NCBI GenBank assembly: GCA_016717145.1
Contig: JADKGD010000012.1
Coordinates: 94,070 to 158,069 of the forward strand
DNA from: Saprospiraceae bacterium
GTDB taxonomy: Bacteria; Bacteroidota; Bacteroidia; Chitinophagales; Saprospiraceae
Reading direction: 5' to 3'
DNA: 64,000 nt
In this document: positions 52,593 through 61,889 of the stretch, piece by piece
Layout of the letters: every line of letters begins with the position of its first letter
Position numbering within the stretch: the first letter of the stretch is position 1
Notes under the pieces: generated by a model
Told to the model about the DNA's origin: nothing
Databases searched by the model: none
What the model saw: the letters and a program-made list of their open reading frames with translations, nothing else
Made by a program: the position numbers and the translations under genes

Positions 52593-55346
52593 TCAACCAT
52601 TGCCCTTTTTTGATGGTTCTTTGAGTTTTTCCTTTATCAAATCGGGCTTTTTATCATCTTTCTTTTTTTCAGATGATTTTGGATCAATTGCTTTTGGTGC
52701 TTCAACTTTCTTAACAGGAGATTTTGATTCCTGTTGCTTTTTACTATCATCTTTTGTTATAATTTCTTCATCAACATTGCCATCAGGCTCGCCTCCTTCA
52801 GGTTCAATTAAATCAGGGTACCCAAATTTTTCTCTGACAATATCTCTCATGTTTTTAAAGCCGGATCTTACCAACGAATCTCTTAATAAAGTATCTGCCA
52901 TTAACAAATTAAAAGTATCCGGTGAAATTCCTATTCTGAATGGGCAAGCTACCTTGGCATTTACTTCTTCATTTTCCTCAAATTTCTCCTGAGTAATTTT
53001 AGCATGCTTGCTATCTATCGCTAAGGAATACCAAAAATTTCCCACAATTGGAAGTGCCATAGCTGCTCCACTACCCAAGCCCATTGACCTAAATCTGACG
53101 GCTGGGCTGGGCCCGCCTACCCATGCACCTGTTACAAGTTTAGGATTATATGCAATAAACCATCCATCAGAGTGGTTTTGAGTTGTACCAGTCTTACCGG
53201 CAAAATCTCCGTGAGGAACAAACTGGCTTCTCAAATTATTTGCTGTACCATAAATAATTACAGATTGAAGCATTCTTGTCATAGTGGCTGCAGTGATCTC
53301 TTCCATCGCTTTAATATTTGGTCCTACTGCCGAATCTGTTTTTAATATTTCTTCATAGTCATAAATAACATTTCCATATCTGTCTTGGATCTTTAATATA
53401 GAAATAGGCTCCGGTCTGATACCCTTATTTGCTAGTGTGCCAAATACTTTCATCATGTCAAATAATGAAATATCTGCTGCGCCTAAACTTATACCAAATT
53501 CTCTTGGAAGTTTTGATGTGACCCCCATTTTAGCAGCAAGATCTATGGTTTTCTGTATACCAACCTTTTCAATTAATTGAGCAGCAATAACATTTGTAGA
53601 GTAGGTGAGTCCGCCAATGACAGAGTACCATCCTCCGTAACTTTCATCAGAATTTCTAGGCGACCAATCCTCTATAGTTATTTCTTTATTTTTGAAAAAC
53701 TTGCATGGTCCAATACTATCCATGAGTGCCGCGGCATATACTATTGGCTTGAATGTAGACCCAACTTGTCTTTTACTCATTATGTGGTCATATTTAAAAT
53801 ACCGGAAATCTGTGCCTCCTACCCACGTCTTTATATATCCATTACTATGGTCCATAGCCATTAAGCCACAATTTAGCATAGTAAAATAATATCTTACGCT
53901 GTCAAGGGGTGTCATCATGGTGTCTCTTTCTACTGGAATCTTAGCCCATGTAAATACTTTCATTGATACAGGCAATTTAAATACAGAATCAATCTGATTA
54001 TCTGTTTTCCCCTGATCTTTAAGCATCTGATATCGTTCACTTCTCTTTACTTGCTCATCTATCCATTTGTCATCACCCCATGGCTTTTCATCTTTATATC
54101 CTTTCCAATGTTTTACAAAATCCTTTTGTAACGAAGACATATGTTTAAATACTGCTTCTTCACCATGTTTTTGCATTCTACTATCTAAAGTGGTAGTGAT
54201 TTTTAGGCCGTCTGTATATAAATTGTATGGAGCACCATCTTCTTTTATAAGATCCTTCAAAATTTTGGGTAAAACCTTCGTTCTTAAATATTCTCGGAAA
54301 TAAGTACCTAAACCATCGTTATTACCAATATCTTCATGGATCTTTGCTCCGATTGGTTTTTTGAGAAGCGTCTCATACTCCTCGGAAGTTATTGCTCCAT
54401 TTGTTATCATCAAAGAAATCATAGCCATTTCACTCGATTCAAATCTGAAATCTTTATTTTTCAGCATTTGGCTCAATACTAAATTTCTGCGTTTTTCAGA
54501 ATTTTCAGGATTTCTTGTAGGATCCAGGGCAGTTGTGGCTTTGAGCATACCTATAAGGGTAGCTGCTTGATCAGGAGTTAATTGTTTAGGTCTTTTATTA
54601 AAAAAATATCTGGACGCTTCTTGTATGCCAAAACGGTTTCCCCCGAAAGGCACTGTATTTAAATACATAGTCAACAACTCTTCCTTATTATACAGCCTTT
54701 CTAATTTTATTGAAATAATATTTTCTCTTATTTTATTAATAAAAATGCTAATACCAGGTATCAAATAGTTTTTTCTTGGAAAAAGGTTTTTTGCCAATTG
54801 CTGACTTAAAGTAGACCCACCACCCATGCCGGAAGTATTGGTTGCAATGCCCTTAAAAACCCTCATCCATGAACGTAGGTCTATGCCGCTGTGAATAAAA
54901 AAACGTTTGTCTTCTATGGCCAATAATGCAGTAATCAAATAGGGAGAGATGCTATCTAATTTGATGGTCGTTCTATTCTCCGTGTAGTATTTTCCTATCA
55001 TAACACCATCGGAAGTGTAGACTTCAGATGCATTGGCAGATTCTATTTGTTTTAACTCCTCTATTGTTGGCAATTTACCAAAAGCTCCAAAAGTTGTCAA
55101 AAGTATTAGCCCAACAATAAAATAGACAAGCCACTTAATGATGCGCCCAACCCACGCTACAATCTTTGATTCTGTTGGATTTCTTTGACTATATATTGAC
55201 CAGGAGTGACGAATGGGATATGTAATCTCATTCCATTTTTTCTTATAAGGTGCCAGGAAGTTTAAAATAGGTGCGCTAACAGGGCTTAAAATACCATTAA
55301 CAAAATTCAAAACCTTTGTCGCCTTACCCTTAAGATCAATCATCAA
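52593..55346 (-). CDS. Class A penicillin-binding protein (PBP1A-like)
   Basis: 917-aa bifunctional peptidoglycan synthase. Cytoplasmic start, one helix (residues 70-90, LVYFIVGLILLTTFGAFG), GT51 transglycosylase (LLAIEDKRFFIHSGIDLRSW with catalytic Glu; GSTLSQQLAKNLF; TMYLNTVPFGGNRFGIQEAS), then transpeptidase with SxxK in GSTFKP, SxN in YSTNVIA and KTGT in AGKTGTTQNHSDGW. The last 90 residues are a low-complexity Lys/Glu/Ser/Pro tail (KKVEAPKAIDPKSSEKKKDD). It starts at MMIDLKG; either Met may be used. It lies 31 bases upstream of mtaB. Confidence 0.93.
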   Translation of the reverse strand: MMIDLKGKATKVLNFVNGILSPVSAPILNFLAPYKKKWNEITYPIRHSWSIYSQRNPTESKIVAWVGRIIKWLVYFIVGLILLTTFGAFGKLPTIEELKQIESANASEVYTSDGVMIGKYYTENRTTIKLDSISPYLITALLAIEDKRFFIHSGIDLRSWMRVFKGIATNTSGMGGGSTLSQQLAKNLFPRKNYLIPGISIFINKIRENIISIKLERLYNKEELLTMYLNTVPFGGNRFGIQEASRYFFNKRPKQLTPDQAATLIGMLKATTALDPTRNPENSEKRRNLVLSQMLKNKDFRFESSEMAMISLMITNGAITSEEYETLLKKPIGAKIHEDIGNNDGLGTYFREYLRTKVLPKILKDLIKEDGAPYNLYTDGLKITTTLDSRMQKHGEEAVFKHMSSLQKDFVKHWKGYKDEKPWGDDKWIDEQVKRSERYQMLKDQGKTDNQIDSVFKLPVSMKVFTWAKIPVERDTMMTPLDSVRYYFTMLNCGLMAMDHSNGYIKTWVGGTDFRYFKYDHIMSKRQVGSTFKPIVYAAALMDSIGPCKFFKNKEITIEDWSPRNSDESYGGWYSVIGGLTYSTNVIAAQLIEKVGIQKTIDLAAKMGVTSKLPREFGISLGAADISLFDMMKVFGTLANKGIRPEPISILKIQDRYGNVIYDYEEILKTDSAVGPNIKAMEEITAATMTRMLQSVIIYGTANNLRSQFVPHGDFAGKTGTTQNHSDGWFIAYNPKLVTGAWVGGPSPAVRFRSMGLGSGAAMALPIVGNFWYSLAIDSKHAKITQEKFEENEEVNAKVACPFRIGISPDTFNLLMADTLLRDSLVRSGFKNMRDIVREKFGYPDLIEPEGGEPDGNVDEEIITKDDSKKQQESKSPVKKVEAPKAIDPKSSEKKKDDKKPDLIKEKLKEPSKKGNG

Positions 55347-55467
55347 ATATTAAATTGGATTGCAAAAATACAAAAAAAAACTAAAATATTTAATATTGAT
55401 CATACAAATGGTCTACCATATCTTAGTCAATAGTTTGTTTTCAGCACAATTTAATTTAAAAGTAAAA

Positions 55468-55503
55468 GAAGCCACACTCCACGCAAAGATGAAATATGGC
55501 TTC
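55468..55503 (-). terminator. Terminator after the fasciclin-repeat gene
   Basis: GAAGCCA (55468-55474) pairs with TGGCTTC (55497-55503). On the minus strand the stem is followed by TTTTACTTTT. It lies 23 bases past the gene's stop. Confidence 0.6.
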
Positions 55504-55525
55504 AAAAAACTGAACTTAGGTTTTA

Positions 55526-56710
55526 TTATTGTCTGAATAATTTTTTAACCATAGATGTATTTTGGTTACTTAATTTCACGAAATACAACCCACTTTGTAC
55601 ATTATCCAGATCAATCTTTAATTGATTTAAAATATTTTCTTTCTTCATTAAAACCTGACCACTAAGGCTTATAAGTTCAACGGTATATAAATCGTCATGA
55701 TCTATTTCCAATTGAACTGAATCATTGGCTGGGTTAGGGCTAATAGTCACCTTGTCAGATATTTCATCGTCTGAAGTATTGATTGCTATCTTCTCAATTA
55801 AAACTTTATCTATTACATGAACTACTCCATTTTCAGATAATAAATTAGGAGCAGTAACTTTTGAATCATCATAAATAAATATTCCCGAATTGTTGATCGT
55901 TACATTATATTTGAGACCTCCTAAAGAAGATAATCCCTGCCCATCCGAAAGATCCGATGATAAAAACCTACCTGACAATACATGGTTTTTCAATATTAAT
56001 TCTAAAAGCTCCGGATTGTTTTCCAACAGTGCAGTAACATCTGGAGTTAGAATATCTTCAAATGCTTCATCAGTAGGCGCAAAAACAGTAAATTGACCAG
56101 CTCCATTCAAAACTACATCTAAGCCGGATTCTTCAAGAAGACCATTCAAAATAGTGTGTACAGTAGAAGATTTAATGATGTCTGCTACAGTTTTTGGCGG
56201 CAACAACACTGCATTGATTACATGTACTACACCATTGTCTGCATTAATATCTGCTACTGTTACACGGGCATTATTTATAAATACACCATCGGCATTGATC
56301 GTGACTTTTACAGTTTTACCATCTTCCAGGGTTACAACCCTTTGGTCGTTTGACAAGTCTGTAGATAAAGCTTTTGCACCTACTACATGGTATAATAAAA
56401 TATCTGTCAGTGCGCCGCCTGGATCAGCCAGTAAGGCCTCTACTGTTCCTGCCGGTAATGCTGAAAACGCTCCATCCGTCGGCGCAAATACCGTATAAGG
56501 TCCGGCTCCGTTTAAGGTATTAACCAGTCCGGCTGCGCCAAGTGCTGCTTCTAGTGTGTTATGGTCTGATGAGCCTATAACGATGTCTGCTACTGTTTTT
56601 GGCGGCAATAACACTGCATTGATTACGTGTACCACACCATTGTCTGCATTAATATCTGCTACTGTTACACTCCATCTGTCGGCGAAATACCGTAAAAGGT
56701 CCGGCTCCAT
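55526..56710 (-). CDS. Fasciclin-repeat surface protein, C-terminal fragment with T9SS domain
   Basis: 394 aa. It begins out of frame (MEPDLLRYFADRW is a shifted read of the GPFTVFAPTD segment). Then follow one near-identical FAS1 unit (TVADIVIGSSDHNTLEAALG, TDGAFSALPAGTVEALL) and one divergent FAS1 unit (TVADIIKSSTVHTILNGLLE, FAPTDEAFEDIL). The last 80 residues are a type IX secretion sorting domain (VTISPNPANDSVQLEIDHDD, LISLSGQVLM, LDNVQSGLYFVKL, KKLFRQ). So the whole gene encodes a protein exported by Sec and then T9SS and attached or released at the surface. This is the only fragment with the natural stop. Confidence 0.88.
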   Translation of the reverse strand: MEPDLLRYFADRWSVTVADINADNGVVHVINAVLLPPKTVADIVIGSSDHNTLEAALGAAGLVNTLNGAGPYTVFAPTDGAFSALPAGTVEALLADPGGALTDILLYHVVGAKALSTDLSNDQRVVTLEDGKTVKVTINADGVFINNARVTVADINADNGVVHVINAVLLPPKTVADIIKSSTVHTILNGLLEESGLDVVLNGAGQFTVFAPTDEAFEDILTPDVTALLENNPELLELILKNHVLSGRFLSSDLSDGQGLSSLGGLKYNVTINNSGIFIYDDSKVTAPNLLSENGVVHVIDKVLIEKIAINTSDDEISDKVTISPNPANDSVQLEIDHDDLYTVELISLSGQVLMKKENILNQLKIDLDNVQSGLYFVKLSNQNTSMVKKLFRQ

Positions 56711-56849
56711 AAGTAACCAATCCAGCTGAGCTTTTATAGCGAGCTAATAACTATGTCTGCCCAGTTTTATGGGCACAACACTACGTGACCTACACCAGTG
56801 CATTAATCTGCTACACAGGCAAATACACCATCTGCATTTATCGTGACTT

Positions 56850-57623
56850 TTACAGTCTTGCCATCTTCCAGGGTTTTACAACCCTTTGGTCATTCGACAA
56901 GTCTGTAGATAAAGCTTTTGCACCTACTACATGGTATAATAAAATATCTGTCAGTGCTCCGCCTGGATCAGCCAGTAAGGCCTGCACTGTTCCTGCAGGT
57001 AATGCTTCAAACGCTGCATCTGTCAGCGCAAATACCGTATAAGGTCCGGCTCCATTTAGTGTATTAACCAATCCGGCTGCGCCAAGTACTGCTTCTAGTG
57101 TGTTATGGTCAGGTGAGCCTATAACGATATCTGCTACAGTTTTAGGCGGCAACAACACTGCATCGATTACGTGTACCACACCATTGTCTGCATTAATATC
57201 TGCTACTGTTACGCGTGCATTATTTATAAATACACCATCGGCATTAATCGTGACTTTTACAGTCTTGCCATCTTCCAGGGTTACAAATCTTTGGTCATTC
57301 GATAAATCTGTAGATAAAGCTGTTGCACCTACTACATGGTATAATAAAATATCTGTCAGCGCTCCGCCTGGATCAGCCAGTAAGGCCTGCACTGTTCCTG
57401 CCGGTAATGCTGAAAACGCTGCATCTGTCGGCGCAAATACCGTATAAGGTCCGGCTCCGTTTAAGGTATTAACCAATCCGGCTGCGCCAAGTGCTGCTTC
57501 CAATGTGTTATGGTCAGGTGAGCCTATAACGATATCTGCCACAGTTTTAGGTGGCAACAACACTGCATTGATTACGTGTACCACACCATTATCAGCATTA
57601 ATATCTGCTACTGTTACGGGCAT
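56850..57623 (-). CDS. Fasciclin-repeat surface protein, internal fragment
   Basis: 257 aa covering the end of one FAS1 unit, a full unit and most of the next (TVADIVIGSPDHNTLEAALG, YTVFAPTDAAFSALPAGTVQ, ILLYHVVGATALSTDLSND). It has no natural start or stop: the frame breaks after TLEDGKTV (VVKPWKMARL is a shifted read). It belongs with the other pieces between 55526 and 59637. Beyond it at 56690-56830 the repeat is scrambled. Confidence 0.75.
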   Translation of the reverse strand: MPVTVADINADNGVVHVINAVLLPPKTVADIVIGSPDHNTLEAALGAAGLVNTLNGAGPYTVFAPTDAAFSALPAGTVQALLADPGGALTDILLYHVVGATALSTDLSNDQRFVTLEDGKTVKVTINADGVFINNARVTVADINADNGVVHVIDAVLLPPKTVADIVIGSPDHNTLEAVLGAAGLVNTLNGAGPYTVFALTDAAFEALPAGTVQALLADPGGALTDILLYHVVGAKALSTDLSNDQRVVKPWKMARL

Positions 57624-57789
57624 TATTTATAAATACACCATCTGCATTAATCGACTTTTACAGTCTTGCCATCTTCCAGGGTTACAACTCTTTGGTCATT
57701 CGACAAGTCTGTAGACAGAGCTTTAGCACCTACTACATGGTATAATAAAATATCTGTCAGTGCTCCGGCTGGATCAGCCAGTAAGGCCT

Positions 57790-58137
57790 CTACTGTTCCT
57801 GCCAGGCAATGCTTGAAAACAACTGCATCTGTCGGCTCAAATACCGTAAAGGTCCGGCTCCGTTTAAGGTATTAACCAATCCGGCTGCGCCAAGTGCTGC
57901 TTCCAATGTGTTATGGTCAGGAGAGCCTATAACGATATCTGCTACAGTTTTAGGTGGCAACAACACTGCATTGATTACATGTACTACACCATTGTCTGCA
58001 TTAATATCTGCTACTGTTACACGGGCATTATTTATAAATACACCATCTGCATTAATCGTGACTTTTACAGTCTTGCCATCTTCCAGGGTTACAACTCTTT
58101 GGTCATTAGATAAATCTGTAGATAACGCTTTTTGCAC
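57790..58137 (-). CDS. Fasciclin-repeat surface protein, internal fragment
   Basis: 115-aa piece holding the end of one unit and the start of the next (VTINADGVFINNARVTVADI, VLLPPKTVADIVIGSPDHNT). It breaks at GAGPLRYLSRQ, where one missing base turns the GPxTVFAPTD motif out of frame. Two more small slips before 57623 (VTGII for VTRALF on the other strand view, and a missing GTGA segment near 57650) separate it from the next piece. Confidence 0.7.
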   Translation of the reverse strand: MQKALSTDLSNDQRVVTLEDGKTVKVTINADGVFINNARVTVADINADNGVVHVINAVLLPPKTVADIVIGSPDHNTLEAALGAAGLVNTLNGAGPLRYLSRQMQLFSSIAWQEQ

Positions 58138-58783
58138 CTACTACGTGGTATAATAAAATATCTGTCAGTGCGCCGCCTGGATCAGCCAGTAAGGCCTGCA
58201 CTGTTCCTGCCGGCAATGCTTCAAACGCTGCATCTGTCGGCGCAAATACCGTAAAAGGTCCGGCTCCATTTAAGGTATTGACCAGTCCGGCAGCTCCAAG
58301 TGCTGCTTCCAATGTGTTATGGTCAGGTGAGCCTATAACTATATCTGCTACAGTTTTAGGCGGCAACAACACTGCATCGATTACGTGTACCACACCATTG
58401 TCCGCATTTATATCTGCTACTGTTACCCGTGCATTATTTATAAATACACCATCGGCATTGATCGTGACTTTTACAGTCTTGCCATCTTCCAGGGTTACAA
58501 CTCTTTGGTCATTCGATAAATCTGTAGATAAAGCTTTTGCACCTACTACATGGTATAATAAAATATCTGTCAGTGCTCCGCCTGGATCAGCAAGTAAGGC
58601 CTGTACTGTTCCTGCCGGTAATGCTGAAAACGCTGCATCTGTCGGCGCAAATACCGTATAAGGTCCTGCTCCATTTAAGGTATTAACCAATCCGGCTGCG
58701 CCAAGTGCTGCTTCCAGTGTGTTATGGTCAGGTGAGCCTATAACGATGTCTGCTACTGTTTTTAGGCGGCAACAACACTGCAT
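58106..58783 (-). CDS. Fasciclin-repeat surface protein, internal fragment
   Basis: 225 aa with one full FAS1 unit and most of another (TVADIVIGSPDHNTLEAALG, FAPTDAAFSALPAGTVQALL, then AAFEALPAGTVQALL). It starts out of frame (MQCCCRLK) and ends out of frame (VVGAKSVIYRFI for VVGAKALSTDL: an extra T in GCTTTTTGCACC near 58130). Unit length is 135 aa (405 bases). Confidence 0.75.
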   Translation of the reverse strand: MQCCCRLKTVADIVIGSPDHNTLEAALGAAGLVNTLNGAGPYTVFAPTDAAFSALPAGTVQALLADPGGALTDILLYHVVGAKALSTDLSNDQRVVTLEDGKTVKVTINADGVFINNARVTVADINADNGVVHVIDAVLLPPKTVADIVIGSPDHNTLEAALGAAGLVNTLNGAGPFTVFAPTDAAFEALPAGTVQALLADPGGALTDILLYHVVGAKSVIYRFI

Positions 58784-59204
58784 TGATTACGTGTACCACA
58801 CCATTGTCTGCATTAATATCTGCTACTGTTACACGTGCATTATTTATAAATACGCCATCGGCATTAATCGTGACTTTTACAGTCTTGCCATCTTCCAGGG
58901 TTACAACTCTTTGGTCATTCGATAAATCTGTAGATAAAGCTTTTGCACCTACTACATGGTATAATAAAATATCTGTCAGTGCTCCGCCTGGATCAGCCAG
59001 TAAGGCCTGTACTGTTCCTGCCGGCAATGCTGAAAACGCTGCATCTGTCGGCGCAAATACCGTAAAAGGTCCGGCTCCATTTAAGGTATTAACCAATCCG
59101 GCTGCGCCAAGTGCTGCTTCTAGTGTGTTATGGTCAGGTGAGCCTATAACGATATCTGCTACAGTTTTAGGCGGCAACAACACTGCATCGATTACGTGTA
59201 CCAC
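58728..59204 (-). CDS. Fasciclin-repeat surface protein, internal fragment
   Basis: 158 aa: one complete FAS1 unit (VIDAVLLPPKTVADIVIGSP to VTVADINADNGVVHVINAVL). It breaks at LLPPKNSSRHRYRLT, where an extra T (GTTTTTAGGCGG near 58760) moves the frame off LLPPKTVADIV. The single FAS1 unit is otherwise well preserved. Confidence 0.75.
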   Translation of the reverse strand: MVHVIDAVLLPPKTVADIVIGSPDHNTLEAALGAAGLVNTLNGAGPFTVFAPTDAAFSALPAGTVQALLADPGGALTDILLYHVVGAKALSTDLSNDQRVVTLEDGKTVKVTINADGVFINNARVTVADINADNGVVHVINAVLLPPKNSSRHRYRLT

Positions 59205-59244
59205 ACCATTGTCTGCATTAATATCTGCTACTGTTACACGGGCA

Positions 59245-59637
59245 TTATTTATAAATACACCATCGGCATTGATCGTGACTTTTTACAGTCTTGCCATCTT
59301 CTAAGGTTACAACCCTTTGGTCATTCGACAAATCTGTATATAGAGCTTTAGCACCTACTACGTGGTATAATAAAATATCTGTCAGCGCTCCGCCTGGATC
59401 AGCCAGTAAGGCCTGTACTGTTCCTGCCGGCAATGCTGAAAACGCTGCATCTGTTGGTGCAAATACCGTAAAAGGTCCGGCTCCATTTAAGGTATTGACC
59501 AATCCGGCTGCGCCAAGTGCTGCTTCTAATGTGTTATGGTCTGGTGAGCCTACAACTATGTCTGCTACGGTTTGTGCTTTTGAATTCAGCTGTATCAAAA
59601 AAGAAATGATCAGAAGAAGTAAAAATTTAGGTTTCAT
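59245..59637 (-). CDS. Fasciclin-repeat surface protein, N-terminal fragment
   Basis: 130 aa with the true start: ATG 59637 and signal peptide FLLLLIISFLIQLNSKAQ, then directly the first FAS1 unit (TVADIVVGSPDHNTLEAALG, FTVFAPTDAAFSALPAGTVQ). It breaks at DGKTVKSHDQCRWCIYK, where one extra T in ACTTTTTACAG near 59282 shifts VKVTINADG. With all slips repaired the gene 55526-59637 would encode about 1,370 aa: signal peptide, nine or ten FAS1 domains, T9SS sorting domain. Confidence 0.85.
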   Translation of the reverse strand: MKPKFLLLLIISFLIQLNSKAQTVADIVVGSPDHNTLEAALGAAGLVNTLNGAGPFTVFAPTDAAFSALPAGTVQALLADPGGALTDILLYHVVGAKALYTDLSNDQRVVTLEDGKTVKSHDQCRWCIYK

Positions 59638-59791
59638 AAAAAGATTTTTATAGGTGATTTAATAAGTTTTATTGTTTTTAATAGTGCAGAATAAAATTAT
59701 ATGGTTGCCTGAAAAAAATATTTTGTTTAATATATTTTAATATAAACTTAAACAATAAATATTTGTTTGGTCAGGCAACTAATTACAGAAA

Positions 59792-60337
59792 ATGTTCACT
59801 TTTCAAGATAACATGGATCCATTAAAAATACAATTGTGTCTTCAAGGGAATAGAAATGCTCAAAAAGAACTTTATGAGCTCTACAAAACCAATATGTATG
59901 TTCTGTGCCAGAGGTACTTTATGGATATTGAAGATTCGAGAGATACCCTACAAGAAGGATTCATCAAAGTATTCAGAGACTTGTATCAATATGATCATTC
60001 AAAAGGAACACTGGGTAGTTGGATGAAAAAAGTATTTGTAAACACTTGTCTTGAAAAACTTCGAAAAAATAAAGTAGATTTTCAATCACTAAGCACACAA
60101 TCAGATTCAATTGGATTTGAGCCAAATATAATTTCCGACTTAAATGTTAAGGACTTAACAAAAATAATTCAAATGCTACCAGCTGGATACCGTACAGTTT
60201 TTAATTTGTATGTTATCGAGGGTTTTAATCATAAAGAAATAGGAGAACAATTAAATATAACAGAAAGCACTTCAAAAACACAGCTTATGAAAGCTAAAAA
60301 TATGCTTAGGAGCAGACTTGAAGAAATCTTAAAATAA
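59792..60337 (+). CDS. ECF sigma factor
   Basis: 181 aa. Region 2 (RYFMDIEDSRDTLQEGFIKV, LGSWMKKVFVNTCLEKLRK) and region 4 (LPAGYRTVFNLYVIEGFNHK, EIGEQLNITESTSKTQLMKA) of the sigma-70 ECF type are both present, with the region 2 -10 contacts LGSWMKKV. ATG 59813 (MDPLKIQLCLQG) is an alternative start. The next gene begins five bases after the stop and encodes a single-pass membrane protein, so it is probably the partner that controls this sigma factor. Confidence 0.92.
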   Translation: MFTFQDNMDPLKIQLCLQGNRNAQKELYELYKTNMYVLCQRYFMDIEDSRDTLQEGFIKVFRDLYQYDHSKGTLGSWMKKVFVNTCLEKLRKNKVDFQSLSTQSDSIGFEPNIISDLNVKDLTKIIQMLPAGYRTVFNLYVIEGFNHKEIGEQLNITESTSKTQLMKAKNMLRSRLEEILK

Positions 60338-60342
60338 TAAAA

Positions 60343-61797
60343 ATGGAAGACAATAGTAATTTAGAAAAATATTTTAGACAACAATTTTCGCAAAATATTC
60401 CTCAGGAACCCTGGAATACTCCCGATGAAATCATTTGGGCCAATATCAGTAATGAATTGGATAAAAAGCCTAACCGACGAAACTTATTATTATTTTTGCC
60501 CTGGCTGTTAACATCTTTGATGTTTTTGTTTTCAATGTATACCTGGAAAATAATGGAAGACCATTCAATTAAAATAAGGGATCTGGAAAAAAGAATCGAA
60601 AAATGTAATAATGGAACTAAAATCACTGATGATAAAACAGATATGGAAATTACTAATGTAGGTAAAAAAGAGGTTTCACCTACTAAAACAATTAATAGTT
60701 CGAGTTACATAAATCCAACATATTCAGTTTCCGAAAACAGCCCTTATCTACATTCGTATCGAGCCAATAAAAATTCCACAATAAATGCGCCGCAAAATAA
60801 TGGTTCTTTAGCTACCGAAGCGTTAAAAGATCAATATACCAATCTGACAATAGTTGATGAGAAAAACAAACTTGTTATTGTAAATGAAGAAAAACAATCT
60901 GAAAGATTAATTGTAATTATACCTGCGATAGCAAACAGGAAATCAGCGTTCTTCCCCTCAATAAAAAACGTGACATTCCCTGATTATGTTCATAATTTAC
61001 CTGAGAACAAGGTTCCTGTTCATGCCTTTTATATTGGCTTTGCGCTTGGGTCTAATCAATGGAAAGATAAAACTTCGGGTTCCTTTGACAATCCGCTTAG
61101 TGAGCTCTTGACTAATGAAAAAACCAATGCATCAATATCATATGGCATACAAACTTCCTATACCATAAATAATCATCTTACGACAAATTTAGGCTTATAT
61201 TACAATAAAAGGAATCAACATTCTACTTACTTGCTTCACATTCCTTACACAACAAGTACTGAAATTTTGGATGCTTCCGGAGAATATACAAATACCTTTA
61301 AACATAGCCTACCTACAGGTTTGGGCAATGTTCAGACAGATTTATTATTATCCAGAAGTCAGTCATCATCAATTGGTCAGAATGAGATAATTGATCTTGA
61401 TTTTTCATTCAACAATAGTGTTTCGTCTATTTTGGCACCCATATCACTGTCTTATTTTCCAAAACAATCCAATGATGGTTTTTTTATCAACGCAGGTCTA
61501 CAGAGTGAATTTGTGATCAATGACAAAGTATCAGATATAAAGTCTTTGAGTCATCACACATTTGTTAAAGACAAACAAGTAAATGTCAACTTTGAATCCT
61601 CACAAATAAACAAATTTAATATCAGTGCCCTTGCAGGACTGGGATATCAGAAATCTATTTGGAAAAAAATTGATTTAATGGCCTCTTGTCAATATGGTTT
61701 TGCTTTGACAGATACCTATTCAACCGACACCTATAAACACAAACTGAACAATCTTTCTTTTAATGTAAGTCTGGTACGAAATATAGTGTCGAATTAA
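60343..61797 (+). CDS. Membrane-anchored protein with beta-barrel-like C-terminus, probable sigma-factor partner
   Basis: 484 aa. Residues 1-48 are hydrophilic and cytoplasmic (YFRQQFSQNIPQEPWNTPDE), a single helix follows (LLLFLPWLLTSLMFLFSMYT), then a short coiled coil (IKIRDLEKRIEKC), a Ser/Asn-rich linker, and from about residue 225 a beta-strand-rich region like an outer-membrane barrel (AFYIGFALGSNQW, ITTNLGLYYN-type strands, LAGLGYQKSIWKK). The gene order and N-terminus fit an anti-sigma factor, although no zinc-finger ZAS motif is visible. Such mixed proteins occur after ECF genes in Bacteroidota; their working is unknown. Confidence 0.7.
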   Translation: MEDNSNLEKYFRQQFSQNIPQEPWNTPDEIIWANISNELDKKPNRRNLLLFLPWLLTSLMFLFSMYTWKIMEDHSIKIRDLEKRIEKCNNGTKITDDKTDMEITNVGKKEVSPTKTINSSSYINPTYSVSENSPYLHSYRANKNSTINAPQNNGSLATEALKDQYTNLTIVDEKNKLVIVNEEKQSERLIVIIPAIANRKSAFFPSIKNVTFPDYVHNLPENKVPVHAFYIGFALGSNQWKDKTSGSFDNPLSELLTNEKTNASISYGIQTSYTINNHLTTNLGLYYNKRNQHSTYLLHIPYTTSTEILDASGEYTNTFKHSLPTGLGNVQTDLLLSRSQSSSIGQNEIIDLDFSFNNSVSSILAPISLSYFPKQSNDGFFINAGLQSEFVINDKVSDIKSLSHHTFVKDKQVNVNFESSQINKFNISALAGLGYQKSIWKKIDLMASCQYGFALTDTYSTDTYKHKLNNLSFNVSLVRNIVSN

Positions 61798-61889
61798 ATA
61801 AAGATCGGGAGTTAGTTTTTCCATCAATTGACTTCATATTGTTTTTATCAAATGTATAATAAAAAGAAACTGAATACTTGATATATGTA

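Larger units (their letters stand above)
55800..59580 (-). repeat. Tandem array of near-identical 405-base FAS1 units
   Basis: The motif TGTTATGGTC (coding DHNT) recurs at 59532, 59126, 58720, 58315, 57909, 57506, 57101 and 56567: spacings 406, 406, 405, 406, 403, 405 and 534. The base unit is 405 bases (135 aa), so each odd spacing marks an indel. Units differ at a few sites only (GPF or GPY, AAFSAL or AAFEAL, HVIN or HVID) in shuffled combinations, as expected from recombination among copies. A divergent last unit lies at about 55800-56200. Between 56690 and 56830 a unit is scrambled and partly deleted, most likely an assembly artefact. Confidence 0.9.

Noticed and set aside
55800..59580. 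CRISPR-like regular repeat
   Set aside because: The unit is 405 bases and codes for a FAS1 domain.
56154..59653. Long plus-strand reading frames of 114-173 codons through the FAS1 array
   Set aside because: They are the antisense of near-identical repeats, recur with each unit, and have no start or domain of their own. The minus-strand frames carry FAS1 and T9SS sequence.
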